Below, piece after piece: positions 47,316-59,200 of a DNA stretch of 64,000 bases. A program made the translations under genes and the position numbers. The stretch is from Xylogone sp. PMI_703 (Eukaryota > Ascomycota > Leotiomycetes), in contig JAJTUQ010000001.1 of assembly GCA_021399445.1 (NCBI GenBank), forward strand, positions 3,782,001 through 3,846,000. The letters are read 5' to 3'. The notes below the pieces were generated by a model that was given only the letters and a program-made list of their open reading frames with translations, made no database searches and had not been told where the DNA came from. Numbering within the stretch: the first letter of the stretch is position 1; each line of letters starts with the position of its first letter.

Positions 47316-48348
47316 ATGGCGCAGGTACCTATTCAAATGATCCATCGGGATCCCCAGTTATTGTAGGTTTGCCTCAAATTGTCATAGTAAGAATTATGCG
47401 CTAACGTTCTCGCAGTTACTGGATTCTGATACCCATTACCGTGGTCATGGTATATACTCATGTTCATCTGCTCTGGCTATAATAAAAATACTGAGATATT
47501 AATTGCTAGATATTAACTGGTATCCTCCGTCACTATGCAACAGTTCTCATGGCACCAACGCCGAAGAAGCAAGACCTGCCAACTCTTCGCGAGCAGCGAT
47601 CCCTCATGCGCGGGGTAACACTCCGTACGAATGGCAATGTCATTTCACGCAGCTCATTTGAGACCCGAAAGAACTACTTGGTTGCTGCCTATGAGGCAGG
47701 AGAATTCTTGAAGGAACCAGAGAAGAAAGGACAGGCTGCCGCTAATCCTATGACCGACCCCGCAGCTATGGAAGGCATGATGGGCATGATGAAGGGAAAT
47801 ATGGCAATGATCATTCCGCAGACCTTAATCATGGGATGGATTAATGCTTTCTTCAGTGGATTTGTCATTAGTATGCTCACCTTTCTCCAATTAACGCTTT
47901 TGTTCAGCCAGTTGAAAGAACAACCTTACTAATATCTTCTATTATAGTCAAGCTACCATTCCCGCTCACTATCAAGTTCAAGTCCATGCTTCAGGCTGGT
48001 GTTGCTACTCGAGATATGGACCCTCAATGGATGTCTTCTATCTCTTGGTATGTTCTCTGTATATTTGGGCTACAGCCCGTCTTCAATTACCTGCTTGGTA
48101 GCGACAATGGTATGTTATCCTCCTAAAATTTCCTAACTATTTGAGGGAAATCCGAGCTAACTGAACTTGAAGCTGCGAATCAAATGCAACAACAAATGGG
48201 ACAGATGGCACCTGGTCAAAACATGTTTGGTCCCGGTGTAGATCCCGATAAGCAGTTCAAGGGCGAGGCAGAAAACTTGGCTGTGACTGCCCACCAGTAT
48301 ATTCTAGATGGCGTTGAGGATAGACTTTTGGAAAGCGTCAAGGTGTAG
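47316..48348 (+). CDS. EMC3: ER membrane protein complex subunit 3
   Basis: EMC3 is the YidC/Oxa1-like insertase core of the ER membrane complex, which inserts tail-anchored and multi-pass proteins. Exons are 47316-47362, 47416-47449, 47510-47870, 47948-48109 and 48173-48348, giving 259 aa, the expected size. The N-terminus MAQVPIQMIHRDPQLFYWILIPI leads into TM1 (to HYATVLM). The cytosolic coiled segment RSLMRGVTLRTNGNVIS..SF..RKNYL follows. The second helix (MIIPQTLIMGWINAFFSGFVI) carries the conserved MxxxxxNxFFSGF element. It then continues KLPFPLTIKFKSMLQ and TM3 (SWYVLCIFGLQPVFNYLLG). The Met-rich MMGMMKGN loop before TM2 is a family feature. Exon 2 is only 34 nt. Confidence 0.95.
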
Positions 48349-49062
48349 ATAGATTTCTCTGTATGAATAATGATTAATCTTACTCGTGAACTTAAAGATA
48401 CATCTATTTAACAATGATATTCCGTGTTGCTGAACTATAATACTCCGTTACCCTGGATCCTGTATACTATGGAGCTTCACCTCTGCACCAGCTTCATGCC
48501 AAATACTGAAAATCCCTTCTATCAAGATATATACCATCAACATCACTCAATACATTTGAAAAGTATATCATTAAATTGGTCTTTTCGAAAAGATACTCCT
48601 CCTCGAAGGAGAGATCTCTAGACGTGCTGTGGCAGACGTAAATAATTATTGAAAATTGTGTGAGCTTCGTATCGTGATTTCAAGAAAACGACACAGATGT
48701 GCAACAAAATCTGCGTACCACAAACTTGGCAGCCTGGTAGTCTAAGCTGATTGGCCAGAATGTAGTCTCTGCTTGTATTCCACCGTTCACAGCATCATAG
48801 CCACTCGGGATAAAGAACGCACTGGGTCCGGTTTGATCTCCCAAAGGCTCTGTTATCACCCATTCCTCGGTTGCATATTTCAGGGACATAGAAAAAATGT
48901 CAATATGATAAAGAAAATATTGATCAATTCTTTTCAACAGTGGCCTATAGGCAATAAATGGTGCGAGTGCACACCAAGAATAAGAAACATCACAACATAT
49001 CCATTTTCCAGTTCAAACTCCCAACGCCCTTTGATTATGCCTGAAAACTAGAAAACCTCTTT
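48349..49062. other. Intergenic region between convergent genes
   Basis: This 714-bp AT-rich interval lies between the 3' ends of EMC3 and RPF2. No gene was seen; short open frames here have no domain. Confidence 0.55.
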
Positions 49063-50193
49063 TCATGTACGCTTTTTCTTAGGCTTCTTCGCCGGCTCAT
49101 CTTCACTAATCACATCCTCGTCCATCTCATCATCCTCATCATCTGGCACATCCCTACTCCTCTTCAACCCCTTCATCTTCCTCGTCTGCAATTCACTCAT
49201 ATTCTGTTTACCGAGATGTATCCTTCCAATCTTATCACCAATAATATCTGTAGAGATATTCTTTTTCGGCTTCTCCTGTGTTGTCTTCGCGCGCTTCATA
49301 GCCTCCTTCAACATAGCCTCCTCAGGCTCCTTCATTCTCCCGACACGGAAATCCATTCGTGGTCCCATTTCCTCAACCTCTACCCGTGGTAATCGTTGCC
49401 CTGATCTCTTCGTCTTGATGAGGTACGCCCGGAGGTGGATCACTGGCTTCGGTTCGCCTTCAACTTCATCCTTTGCAGAAATGCAGATCATATACTGTAG
49501 TCCCTCGACGTCCACCTTATCAGCAGGCTCGCCCTTAAAGAAATCTGTGAATATGCTTTTGGCCAAGGTATATTCCGTGGCAGTTGGGTTATCCCACACT
49601 GTACCCGCAAAGCAAAGTAGTGGTTTCAAACCAAATGGTACCTTGTTCTTATTGCGAAATTGCGCCATGGTACGGAATGACTCCGGGTCCAGCGATAACT
49701 CCAGCATGTCTAGGACTTTATAACCAAAAGTTCTCGCCATAGTTATAGCATGCCCTCTCTTCTTGCTGGAGGCTCCGAAGAATAGAAGGGAACAATCGTT
49801 TCGCTCGCTGAAGAACTCCAGAGAGCTAGCGTCAACGAATGGATGGATGTCATTTTTCTTAGTAAAGCGCTTGCAGAGGGGTGCCTTTAATGAGGAGAGA
49901 TCGGTCAATGCGTCTTGCACCACCTGGCTGCAGGTAGTACCTCGCAAGAACAAGGCTGTTTTACCTCCTTCAACCACCTTCGGAGCCTTTTTGTCAAGAG
50001 CGCGCTTCGATCGAGCATTGCGGGGTTTACTAAGAGGAATCAGTTTTCAATGCGATCAAACAGAGAATTTATAGAACGAAGGCCAATGCGTGCTCATTGA
50101 AATGGTCTTTTTTAGAGTAAATTGCGCTGAAAAGATGTCTATAATAAAGACAACTCGACTGAAACTGTAATCAACTTACATTTGCCGTAACAT
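49063..50193 (-). CDS. RPF2: Ribosome biogenesis protein RPF2 (Brix domain)
   Basis: With RRS1, this protein recruits the 5S RNP to pre-60S particles in the nucleolus. Exon 1 is only 14 nt (50193-50180, MLRQ plus two bases). A 150-bp intron separates it from exon 2 (50029-49063), giving 326 aa. The joined N-terminus MLRQIKPRNARSKRALDKK matches the basic start of yeast Rpf2, which supports this minute first exon over the internal ATG at 49977. The Brix domain runs from about TALFLRGTTCSQVVQDALTDL through SLEFFSERNDCSLLFFGASSKKR to EVEEMGPRMDFRVGR. The C-terminus is acidic and then Lys-rich (EDEPAKKPKKKRT), as in the family. It is divergent from the PMP24 gene; two CGATGAG words lie upstream. 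Confidence 0.95.
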
Positions 50194-50735
50194 GATGTCG
50201 ATTATCTACACAATCCCCAGACGTCTAAGTGCTGATAAAAAGTTACACATCGGTATCGGGGAACTTTTTTCTCGAGCAATCTTCGGGGAACCGGAAAATC
50301 CACTGCTCCGATGAGTACCGATAAGCTTTTACCAGCCTGCTATCTCAGGCATGAAACTCACATGTGAGGCAAAGCAGTTTATGCAGCGGAATTTAGCGCA
50401 CGATGAGATCCATGCACAACGTCTGTGGGGTAGGGATGCTTCCCGGGAAATCGTCACTCTTTTGTCGCTCAGCCGAGCCATCATCATTCTTCTCCCCTTC
50501 CCATGCTCACATGCCACTTGCGAAAGTCTACCTCCGTTCCTCCACAAAACTCGTTGTTGATACATTCCATACAGCTACATTAGCAACCCATATACAGATG
50601 TCCACACCGCGGTAGTAATTTGCCTCTCTATTTTTCTCTTTCTTTGCGCGCCTTTCACCCAGGGCTGTTTTCTCGGTGCGCGCGGCAGGCTGGTAGGATA
50701 AGTTACCTCGGCTTAGCATTTACCTTCAACCGACA
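50194..50735. promoter_or_regulatory. Bidirectional promoter, RPF2 / PMP24, with two PAC-like motifs
   Basis: This 542-bp region lies between divergent start codons. CGATGAG occurs at 50309-50315 and 50401-50407 in the same orientation, 116 and 208 bp from the RPF2 ATG; the second extends to CGATGAGAT. This is the core of the PAC element found in ribosome-biogenesis promoters. Confidence 0.55.
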
Positions 50736-51667
50736 ATGTCAAGAATAGAGAGCTTGAAGGTAAGAAATTGTCCGCCACAACAACAGAGTCAGTGAACAAG
50801 AGCTAACTTTTGCACCTTTTGTTCCAATTAATATAGAGAGCACTAGAGAGTGTAATTTTAGATCCCAAAAATGCAGAAGTACTTGCAATCCTCAAGGCCG
50901 CGCGCAATGGAGCCGTGTACGGCACGAAAATACGGTTTCCGCACGCTCTGGTGTAAGTCTCTTCTTGAATTCCTCTTCAACCGTTGCCAAATCTTTCTTT
51001 GTTCCTATATTGGTTTTGCTTGTGCTTGCGCCGAAAAGCTAATGTGCGACTCTGCGCTCCACCAGAATGATCTTCCTCTTCCGATCCGGTACTGTGCGAG
51101 AGAAATTACTCCTCATTTTCAAAGCCACGCGGACACATGCGCAGAATCTAGCGAAGTATGCTACAGTATATAAGGCGGCGATGTTGGTGCTGAAATACTG
51201 CGGTGGTGAGTATGGCAAGGAAGGCCCATACGATACTTTCCTCGCGGGCTTGTTGGGGGGCTATCTTGTATTTGGTCGCCGCTCGAAACGGGGCCATGTT
51301 TCTTCTGTCTCAAAGCAAATTGTCATATTTGGTATGCTCACCTTCTGTTATCTTTCTCTTTTAACCTCATCCGATTTCCGCAAGCTGACCGCCGGACTTC
51401 ATAACAGTCTTCGCTCGAGTCTGCCTCTCTGTGGCGCAAGTCCTAATTAAGCCTCAAACGGGCATTATACGCTCCAGCGAGCTTTCGAAACGGATATCCC
51501 ATGACGCATGGCCTGTGTTTGCAGCGCTGAGTTGGGGATCGGTGATGTGGTTATTCCGATGGTACCCTGAGACGGTGCAGAGCGGGCTGAGGAGTAGTAT
51601 GGATTATATCTACGTGGAAAGTGATCATTGGGATAGTTTGAGGAATTTCTTCATTGTTAACAAATAA
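50736..51667 (+). CDS. PXMP4: Peroxisomal membrane protein PMP24 / PXMP4
   Basis: This is a small integral membrane protein of the Tim17/Tim22/Tim23/PMP24 superfamily. Exons are 50736-50759, 50837-50952, 51066-51331 and 51408-51667, giving 221 aa. The N-terminus MSRIESLKRALESVILDPKNAEVLAILKAARNGAVYGTKIRFPHALV leads into VMIFLFRSGTVREKLLLIFKATRTHAQNLAKYATVYKA, the conserved PXMP4 block. YDTFLAGLLGGYLVFGRRSK follows, with the Gly-rich helix of the family. The C-terminal half contains VARVCLSVAQVLI-like and WPVFAALSWGSVMWLFR helices. The exon 2 donor is read as GT|GTAAGT (50953), which keeps VMIFLF in frame. The exact transport role of the family is unsettled. Confidence 0.92.
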
Positions 51668-52822
51668 GGCTGTGAGGATGACACTGGACTTCCTGTAATA
51701 AGGAACAGAATTGTGTGCAGTGCAATTTGCATATGCATTGTTATGGATGATACAGCAAAGGAGGTGGTTTGAATATGAGGGAGGAAGCGACGGGGTCACA
51801 TTCACATGACGTGTTTTGATATGAGATAATCATCGAGATGCTGGCTGGACAAGAGGAAGAGTTTGAAACATTGCATTATAGCGGGGTTGGGGAATATACA
51901 CATTACTGTATGTACTGTACATCTTACTATGGCTTAGATTAGAAAGATTCTGGGAGTTTTGAATCCTAGGTATATGTAATCCGATTATTTACAATGTTAT
52001 AGTCTATTAAACTTGACGCTTCTAGCAATCAATAAAGTTGAATAAGAATTGAAGACAACTTGCTTCCGCTTGTCTCTCTAGAACTCTGGCATCGACATTT
52101 ATCTTCGACAATTATTTTTCAGGGGTAAGAAGGAGTAAGAGAAGATCGAAGAGGGCATCTCTCAATCAGAGTTGTAACTAGATCACACACAGGTAAATTA
52201 TCTAAAGGCTAGACTTAGTTTGGAAATAAATATCATATATTCAAATAGATATTGTGCCTGACCAGTAAAAGGCGAGAGCTAGCTAAACGAAGAAAACCAT
52301 GTTTCATACGACCTGTGCTCTGCTCTTCTCCGTTGCAAATATGAATAGGACCCGAGAGCAGCAAATGATTAAAAAAAGAAGTGAGAACTATTGTATCTTA
52401 GGCAAGTGTATTCCATACCAGTTTCCCCTCCCCTAGAATAGGGGGTAAACCTAGGATAGCCCATCCATTCGCTCAGAAGCAGATAATGAAAACATTACTA
52501 AATAACAACAGCATTTAAATCGTAGATCGAGCAGGGAGCTCCGTGCCCTAGGAGAGCTCCATAGCATGGCAAATCCGTAAACAAGCATTCAATCATCACA
52601 TCAATGCATCTTGAACCCATATGAAATATTCCTAACAAAACGAGCACACTAATCAGCGCCGCTTTTCAACATCGTGGCATAACAGAACTCAGGAGAGCAG
52701 ATGTCAAGTTCGGCCACTTAAACTGACTGTAAGCGCCTCCTTTCATTCTCATCACTATTGACGTATCTCCTTTTTATGATCAAGGGAGGCTCTATTTCGT
52801 TGAAACAGTGATGATGAGAGGC
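51668..52822. other. Intergenic region between convergent genes
   Basis: This 1.15-kb AT-rich interval lies between the 3' ends of the PMP24 gene and the small Ser-rich gene. No coding frame or structured element was noticed. Confidence 0.5.
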
Positions 52823-53110
52823 CTACTTTCGTTCTAAGCCTGAGCCTAAGCCCGCACCGTAACCAAGGATATCAGCTTGCTGCTGCTTCGATTTCGCCTC
52901 GGCCTTGCCGGGATTCTTGAGGGCTTGTTCACGGTCGTATGCGGCAGTCGGTGGCTCACCGAGGCCGGAGAAGAAGGACTTGATTTTAGAGGAGGTAGAT
53001 TTCTGGTTTGAGGATGACGAGACAGAGGCGGAAGAGTTGCCGATAAGGGGTTTTGAAGAGGAGGTGGAGTAGATGGAAGCACCGTCACCTTTTGAATTTG
53101 GAGTAGACAT
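52823..53110 (-). CDS. Small conserved-looking Ser-rich protein, function unknown
   Basis: A single exon encodes 95 aa from the ATG at 53110 (MSTPNSKGDG). The frame is open up to 53374, but the added part (hydrophobic, no codon bias) looks like leader. The N-terminal half is Ser-rich (SIYSTSSSKP, SSSSNQKSTSSK). Then comes IKSFFSGLGEPPTAAYDREQALKNPGKAEAKSK and a Gly-rich end (ILGYGAGLGSGLERK). The PPTAAYDREQAL segment looks like a constrained motif. There is no signal peptide or membrane helix. I do not recognise a characterised family. It is downstream-convergent with the PMP24 gene. Confidence 0.6.
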   Translation of the reverse strand: MSTPNSKGDGASIYSTSSSKPLIGNSSASVSSSSNQKSTSSKIKSFFSGLGEPPTAAYDREQALKNPGKAEAKSKQQQADILGYGAGLGSGLERK

Positions 53111-55732
53111 ATTGGGTTTGGTCTGAAAGCTGGTGGAGTGGAAAGTGGTATGAATTTTGATGATGGATGCAGTGGTTACAAGTGACAGTTTTGATGCTTT
53201 ACCAAGACGGTTGCAATATAATATAGCAAAGAATAAGATTAAATCTTGATGTATCTGAAGAAGCAATAGAAAAGGGAGCCTGATCAAAGGAAAACCAAGT
53301 TTCTTATATAACATTGAATGCAAGGCTTCATGAGAAATAAGACGGAACGAAGTTTGGTAGTACAACTCGTCCAATCAGCCACACTTACCTATACTTGTCT
53401 GTGCCTCATCAGCATCTACAGCCTCTTCTCCTGGCCATGCCTTGAGTGGAGTCTGCAATGGGTTGCGTACTGGGCAACAGTCATTCGTAATCCGCCCTTG
53501 CGTCACCCAATGCACGAGAGATGGAAATGGGACCATCTGATGGGGCTAGATGTACTGTACCATTAGACGATGCAACATACAATCGGTATCTCAAGACATG
53601 GATGGGATGGTGCCGCAGAAAAGTCAATTGGAGAGATGGAGCGCCCGCGCCATCTGGAGCAACTATCAGGGAAGTGTGGAGAGAGACGCATGCCTTGGCA
53701 GCCTTACCAATATTTCGTCAGGCAACCGGGCAACGCCATCTCTCTAGGTTGTCCCGCCCGATGAGTCAATCTACGACTCAAAGGGCGGTGCGGTGAGGAC
53801 AAAGCCACTTTGAGTGTGCAACCAAGCAAGGAAGATTTTTCTTTCCTTCCTTCTTTGGTGCATTGGAAGGGAGGAATATGTCGGTGATTTGCTCATAAGG
53901 TTATCGATGCTCGCAAGGCCGTTATCAAGGCACTCGGAACTGCCACCAAACTTTAGTAATCTCAGGTTTGCCAGAGTTAGACTAGCCGAACCCGCATTAC
54001 GGTAGATTTTGCTGATTACAGGGGTCTTGAACTCTGGTAAATTTGAGTAAATACAGTACTCTCAGCAACTCCACCAAACACAGCGACAAAATATCAACTT
54101 AGCTGCCTAGGATGCAAAAACACATTCGTTATCTCTATCTCTCTTTTCCATGAGAGCGTCGTCGTCTAGTGACGCGTATAGTTCTGATCTTTCCGTATGC
54201 ATCCTGTGAACAAAGACGACATTGCAGGAGCCGTGAGAGAAAAGTCATGAAAAGATTATTATTATTCTCCGAGCAAAGCCATGTCAAAATCGGCGGTGAT
54301 GAATACCGTATGAGCAATCGCACCCTTGTCTGCATCAAAGGGCGCCACACTTGCCTGGATATGGATTTGTTGTAGGTTGTCTGGAACTCGTAGGTGCCTG
54401 GGGCAGAACGCGTAACCAGATGACGGCTCTTGACTTGTTGATGTATGTGGCGGCCTTAGTCCACCAGGATCCAGCAAGGCAGCCAGATTTCGCTACTGCG
54501 AATTGGCTCAGAGTGTGGCTGCCTCGGAAAAAGCGGGGCCGCCTGAGGAATTTTGAAGGCTCTGGATCCTGGGCCTTTTCGATGGGTTGTAAAAGGTCTA
54601 CGCGGTCACAATAGGAGAATTGACCATGTCGATTTCAAACGTTCATCCCATATATCGAAAGATGCTTAATTTCCTTCGACTCCCTCCTCTTTAGAAAAAG
54701 AAAAGGAGGAAAGCAAGGAGCAGAGATTCCCTCATCCTGGCTGTGATACACCTACGGCACACAAAAAGCTTACTTAGCAACGGCACAGCAAAGAATGGAG
54801 TCACAGAGAACCCGGACCTAGATCTTCCCCAACCCCAGCTCAAACAAAATCCCTCATGCACTCTCCCTCATACCTTCTGCCATGAATAATTCAACTAGAC
54901 TCACCTCAACTCTCCAAACCGAAGACACAACCAGCGTCCCTCCTCAGGGACTGCCAAACTAAGAAGTTATCATTACTCCGTAGAAGTACGATCGACTGAC
55001 TTCCTTAGACTTGGCCAAGGTCCTTCTACTTACTTTATTCAAATATATTAGCGAAAAATTCCCAGAAAAGGCAGGAAAAGAGTCAAAGAAAGAGAGTGTG
55101 TGAGTCAAAAAAAAAAAGATTATCAAACCAGAAGCTCGGCCGGATAATTTCAGACGCCTCACAAGGCGCCAAGTAATCCAGTCAGAAATAGGAGCTCTGT
55201 GCTGTAATTCACTCGCAGTTTCACCTCTTTTCGTTTTAGAGTTATTTCTTGCCCGAACGCACGTTCTAATTTGGGAACCGCGTGTCCCAAAAGGGTCCAT
55301 TTCTCACCCCGCTTCAGGCTTGCTGCCCTTTTGGAAGTATTACAGTCTTACAGACTACACATTACATTCATTCTGGCTTGGTTATGTGAACTGCGTGAAC
55401 GAGGTTCCCGTTCCCCCAGCTGTACCACATTCAAATCTCATGGCAGAGCTAAATTGAAGAATTCAATTAACTACCCTTGACATATGTAAGGCCATCTATT
55501 GCTCTTTGACTGCAAACTACCCGTAAAGCTATCCTTGGGTTAATAAGAGCAAACTCATAGCTCACAGATCTCGCCTCCCAGGTCCATTCCCATCTTACTG
55601 CTGTCCGTTTATCGTACACTCACTACACCGTTCACCTTCTCCCTAGTTTGGCATTGACATTGAGCTTGTGTACCACCTCACATACCCTCTCCCCATTTCG
55701 GGTTACCTGGGGTACTGCAGTGCACTGGCTGC
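53111..55732. other. 2.6-kb intergenic region
   Basis: This interval lies upstream of the small Ser-rich gene and downstream of the large uncharacterised gene. Composition is mixed, with an A-tract at about 55108-55118. Open frames up to about 110 aa overlap each other and show no domain. It could hold an unrecognised RNA or a decayed element, but nothing supports a call. Confidence 0.45.
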
Positions 55733-58700
55733 TTACCAGAAATAGACTTTTTTTTCCTTCTTTGTCTTCTTTGGCTCTTGGTCACTGTGGGCTTCTCTGG
55801 GGGCCTCTCCGTTATCATTTTGCAAGCCTACTGTATCCATCTTCTTCAGGACTTTGCAAGTTTGCTCACAAAGTCGCTTAGCAACTTGCGCCTTGATGAA
55901 GTCGTCTCGGGTCCACTTTGCGGCATCTCCGAGCTCCAGATCCTCGTTCTGTTTTAGGATCTGGTCAGCCACTGATGAAGTAATCCTGACCTCGAACCAA
56001 CGGGTCTGCCCTCCCAGTATCGCATCAGGATTGTGCTCACACTTGTAGACTAGAAGCTGCTGTGAAGGGGCAGGTCTATAGTTCACGTCCATCTCCAGTA
56101 CTTCCGTGATATTCAATTGCACACTGTTGGTATCGGTGCCATTAGCTTGATTGAAAGTCTTAGTTCGACGAACTCGAAGGCTCGCAATCGTGATGGAGCT
56201 TGGCAGATCTGTCGTGAATGCAACAGCTGGTTTACTCAAATCTTTTCTATAAAGGAGTCAGCATACTTCTCAATACACTGCCTTAGCCCACTCACTGGAT
56301 ATACAGCGACCGTTTTATTCCTTTCCCGAATTCCTGGTAGCTCTCCTTCCCACTTTGGTGGCCTTCCGCTGAAATCCGCACATCCCAATTTCTCATAGTG
56401 CCATGGAGAAATATTTCGCCAAACAAGAACTCCGTCTCTATCCTGGCCTCGAAATTTTCTGCATCAATATGGACCATGAAGGAAGTGGGAGGTGATGTCG
56501 TGGTGTCAACGCATCGGAATTCGTACACCACCTGTACTGGGAGGGTCGGTTTTTGTTCCCACATTATTTTACCATTGTCATCTTTCATATCAACAATATA
56601 TTGAGCATCCGTTGATACTGTGGTAATAATGTTGCTAAAAAATACGTGGGGTCCCTCTCTCGGATCGTGCGTGGATTTTGGTTGGGTGAGGACTTGTTGT
56701 ACAGTATCACTATGGTACGAGGTGACTTTGCCTTCTTCTGCAATCATTGTCCCAGGCATTTTGCGCAAGATGATGCGGCCGAATTCAGCCCTGAGTTTGA
56801 TTTCTCCACGGAAGACCTCTGCACCTTTTATCAAGAACAAAAAGCTTTTCTCGACTTCCTTAACGAATTCCGGAGCTGGATCAAAGATAACATTAGGTGT
56901 CTTTGTATTAGCTTGCTGATATTTCTGGATATTGCCGATTGTGATTTCTCCCTTTCGACCAGAATTCTTAGCGGCTTTTTTGTTAGAGACTACTTGATAG
57001 CTTCTAGTTGACACCTCATCATTTTGCTGAACTCTCTCCCCCTTATTATTATCATCTTGGATATCAATGAGTTGACCAGCGGCTTCAGGACACTGAGATT
57101 CGCTGCCGTATGGATCTGAAATGCCACCATTGGCGAGACTCATGTATGTAAGTAGCAAGTCTAAATTCTTCCGTTCTGGCTCAATAGCTGGAAAGCTACT
57201 GCTTGGAAATGGAATGGTATCATCAAGTAAGGTAACCGATACGCCTCGAGGGTTGAGGAAGTTAGTTATGCTCTCTGGATCATCGTCAAACTCCGGGTTA
57301 CTTGGCTTCGGGCGCGTGAAGATGTTTGTCTTCTGGGGTTGTGGAGGGCTAGGTGGCGAGTCAAATGCTAACAGGCTGCTTAGAGATGATGAGCCTGGTG
57401 CCAGTGACTTAGGTCCAAATATGCTTCTCGCAGTTGGTCTGTGATGCCCAACAATTCGGTGCTCATCAGCGGTTAGACCACTTTCAGTCGACAATTTAGG
57501 GTTTACTTCAGCTGCGAGCCTCTTGGTTAGTTTATTACCACAGATTCTATGCAATTGACTCACCAGGAGTTTGATGCTCGTTTTGGATTCCGGAAATCCC
57601 GCTTTTGTCCTCGCTGGAAGAATAGTGGTCCTGAGGTTTGCGCATTGTAATTTTCCAGCTAAGTTCTGTACTTCCTTGTGCTGTAGGAAAGCAAGTGGTT
57701 AGTCCACTTCTATTTCTGATACTACTGAAGCCAGTAGACCTACCAGCATATGAGCTTGTCTTTCCATCTTTATATCTGATATCTTCCACTATTACTGGCG
57801 TTGGAACATTTTCTGCCCACTTTTGAATGTCTTTGACTTGCTCATCATTCTTCGGCTCACCATCCATAAAGACTTCATCCGGGAAAGCGACGCTTTTAGG
57901 GGCTGTTGGAATCGAAAGAGGTTTTGGTTCCTCCTCACCATCGAACAGTTTTATTGGATCATCTGACGGTCCTCCCTTTGGACAATACGTCATTTTGATC
58001 CACTCCTTCTGTCTGTCAAATGTTTCTAGTGGTTTTTCATCAGGTCTGTGATGAGTTCTTGGAGGGACAACTAGGCTGTGGACACCACGAACTTGATTGT
58101 ACACAGAGCATCGAATTGTTTGAGATTTCTTCAGGCTGGGGCAATTGAGTAACTCAGAGATATCTAAGGGGTCTAGAAGAGTTGTTCTGACGAAGAGGCC
58201 GTTTCTGATATCCGGAAACGATTTGATCATTGCTTGGAAGTTTGTGACGTGCTCTGCATAGAAGATGTGATTGACATAAGGAGGTTCCATCAACTAGAAA
58301 TTTAGTGCCCCCATTAGTATGCTGATAAGAAGGCAACTGGGAATTTCCTGTAACTTACCTGTACAGCAAGATTCTTTATATTGTCCAGCTTGCGTAATAC
58401 CTCATGAACTGACACCGACGTATTACCTCCAATAAATATGGAACATTTATTGATCTCCTTCATGAGTTTGCAGCTAGTCAACACTTCGAGATCTTTGAGT
58501 TGATCGTCCGTAACAAACTCAACGTTATATGCTTCGGGATATGTCCACACATCTTTGATATGGTAGTTTTGGATCTCCTCTGGGAAGGATAAATCGCTAG
58601 CGATAGCACGCTGCTCTCTGCTATGATTTTCTCTCCTCCAGGATGTAAGACTCTGAATTAGTTTACTGTTCACCTATTAATTGTCAGCGAATAAGTATAG

Positions 58701-59200
58701 TACAGCTCAAGGAGAAAGAGCTACCCATCTTGGGACGTCATCGTCGGAATCATAGAGGTCATCATCCTCCATATCTTGATCTGCACTTTCATCTTCTCCA
58801 CCTTCTTGGACAATTATTCCACGAAGCACGGAGTGGAACAGCTTGTATATTCTATGCTCGTCTCGTAAACATGTAATAGCGAAAACATGCTCACCAGGGT
58901 ACCATTCATGCTGGGCCGTCTATACTAAGTATTAACATCGAACTCGCTATCAGATAGATAGTGCATTAGACAGAGTAGGGGTTTGGTAAGAATATGACAT
59001 ACCAATTTACACTTTGTTAGTTCATTTTCAAACCGCTTCTTAACTTCATCGACTCCTAGTGGTTTGAAAGCCCAATCACTCGCAAAATACAGTGTTTTCT
59101 CTCCAATGACCAAAGTTGCAGCTCGCAACTGAGTCGTATTGGCCTCCAAGACAGGGCTATCGTTGCCTTTTTTGCCCACCGTCAAGCTTAGTTGAGACAT
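55733..59200 (-). CDS. Large uncharacterised fungal protein, seven exons
   Basis: Exons are 59200-59003, 58919-58725, 58673-58359, 58293-57744, 57680-57564, 57511-56296 and 56246-55733, giving 1034 aa. The N-terminus is MSQLSLTVGKKGND; a second in-frame ATG lies at 59212. Exon 2 (no ATG, but open and in phase) encodes HEWYPGEHVFAITCLRDEHRIYKLFHSVLRG and an acidic run. Exon 3 has KCSIFIGGNTSVSVHEVLRKLDNIKNLAVQ, which resembles a KH-like fold. A disordered Ser/Pro middle follows (about residues 430-560). The C-terminal half, from about 640, is a beta-rich globular region (GEIKLRAEFGRIILRKMPG..., VVYEFRCVDT, IETEFLFGEIFLHGTMRNWDVRISAEG), then a Lys-rich tail (EPKKTKKEKK). An RNA-related role is a guess from the KH-like segment. 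Intron 4 is 63 nt and stop-free in frame. Confidence 0.85.

Noticed and set aside
53111..53374. N-terminal extension of the small Ser-rich protein to an upstream ATG
   Set aside because: The extension is hydrophobic and irregular, unlike the constrained part, and MSTPNSKGDG is a better start.
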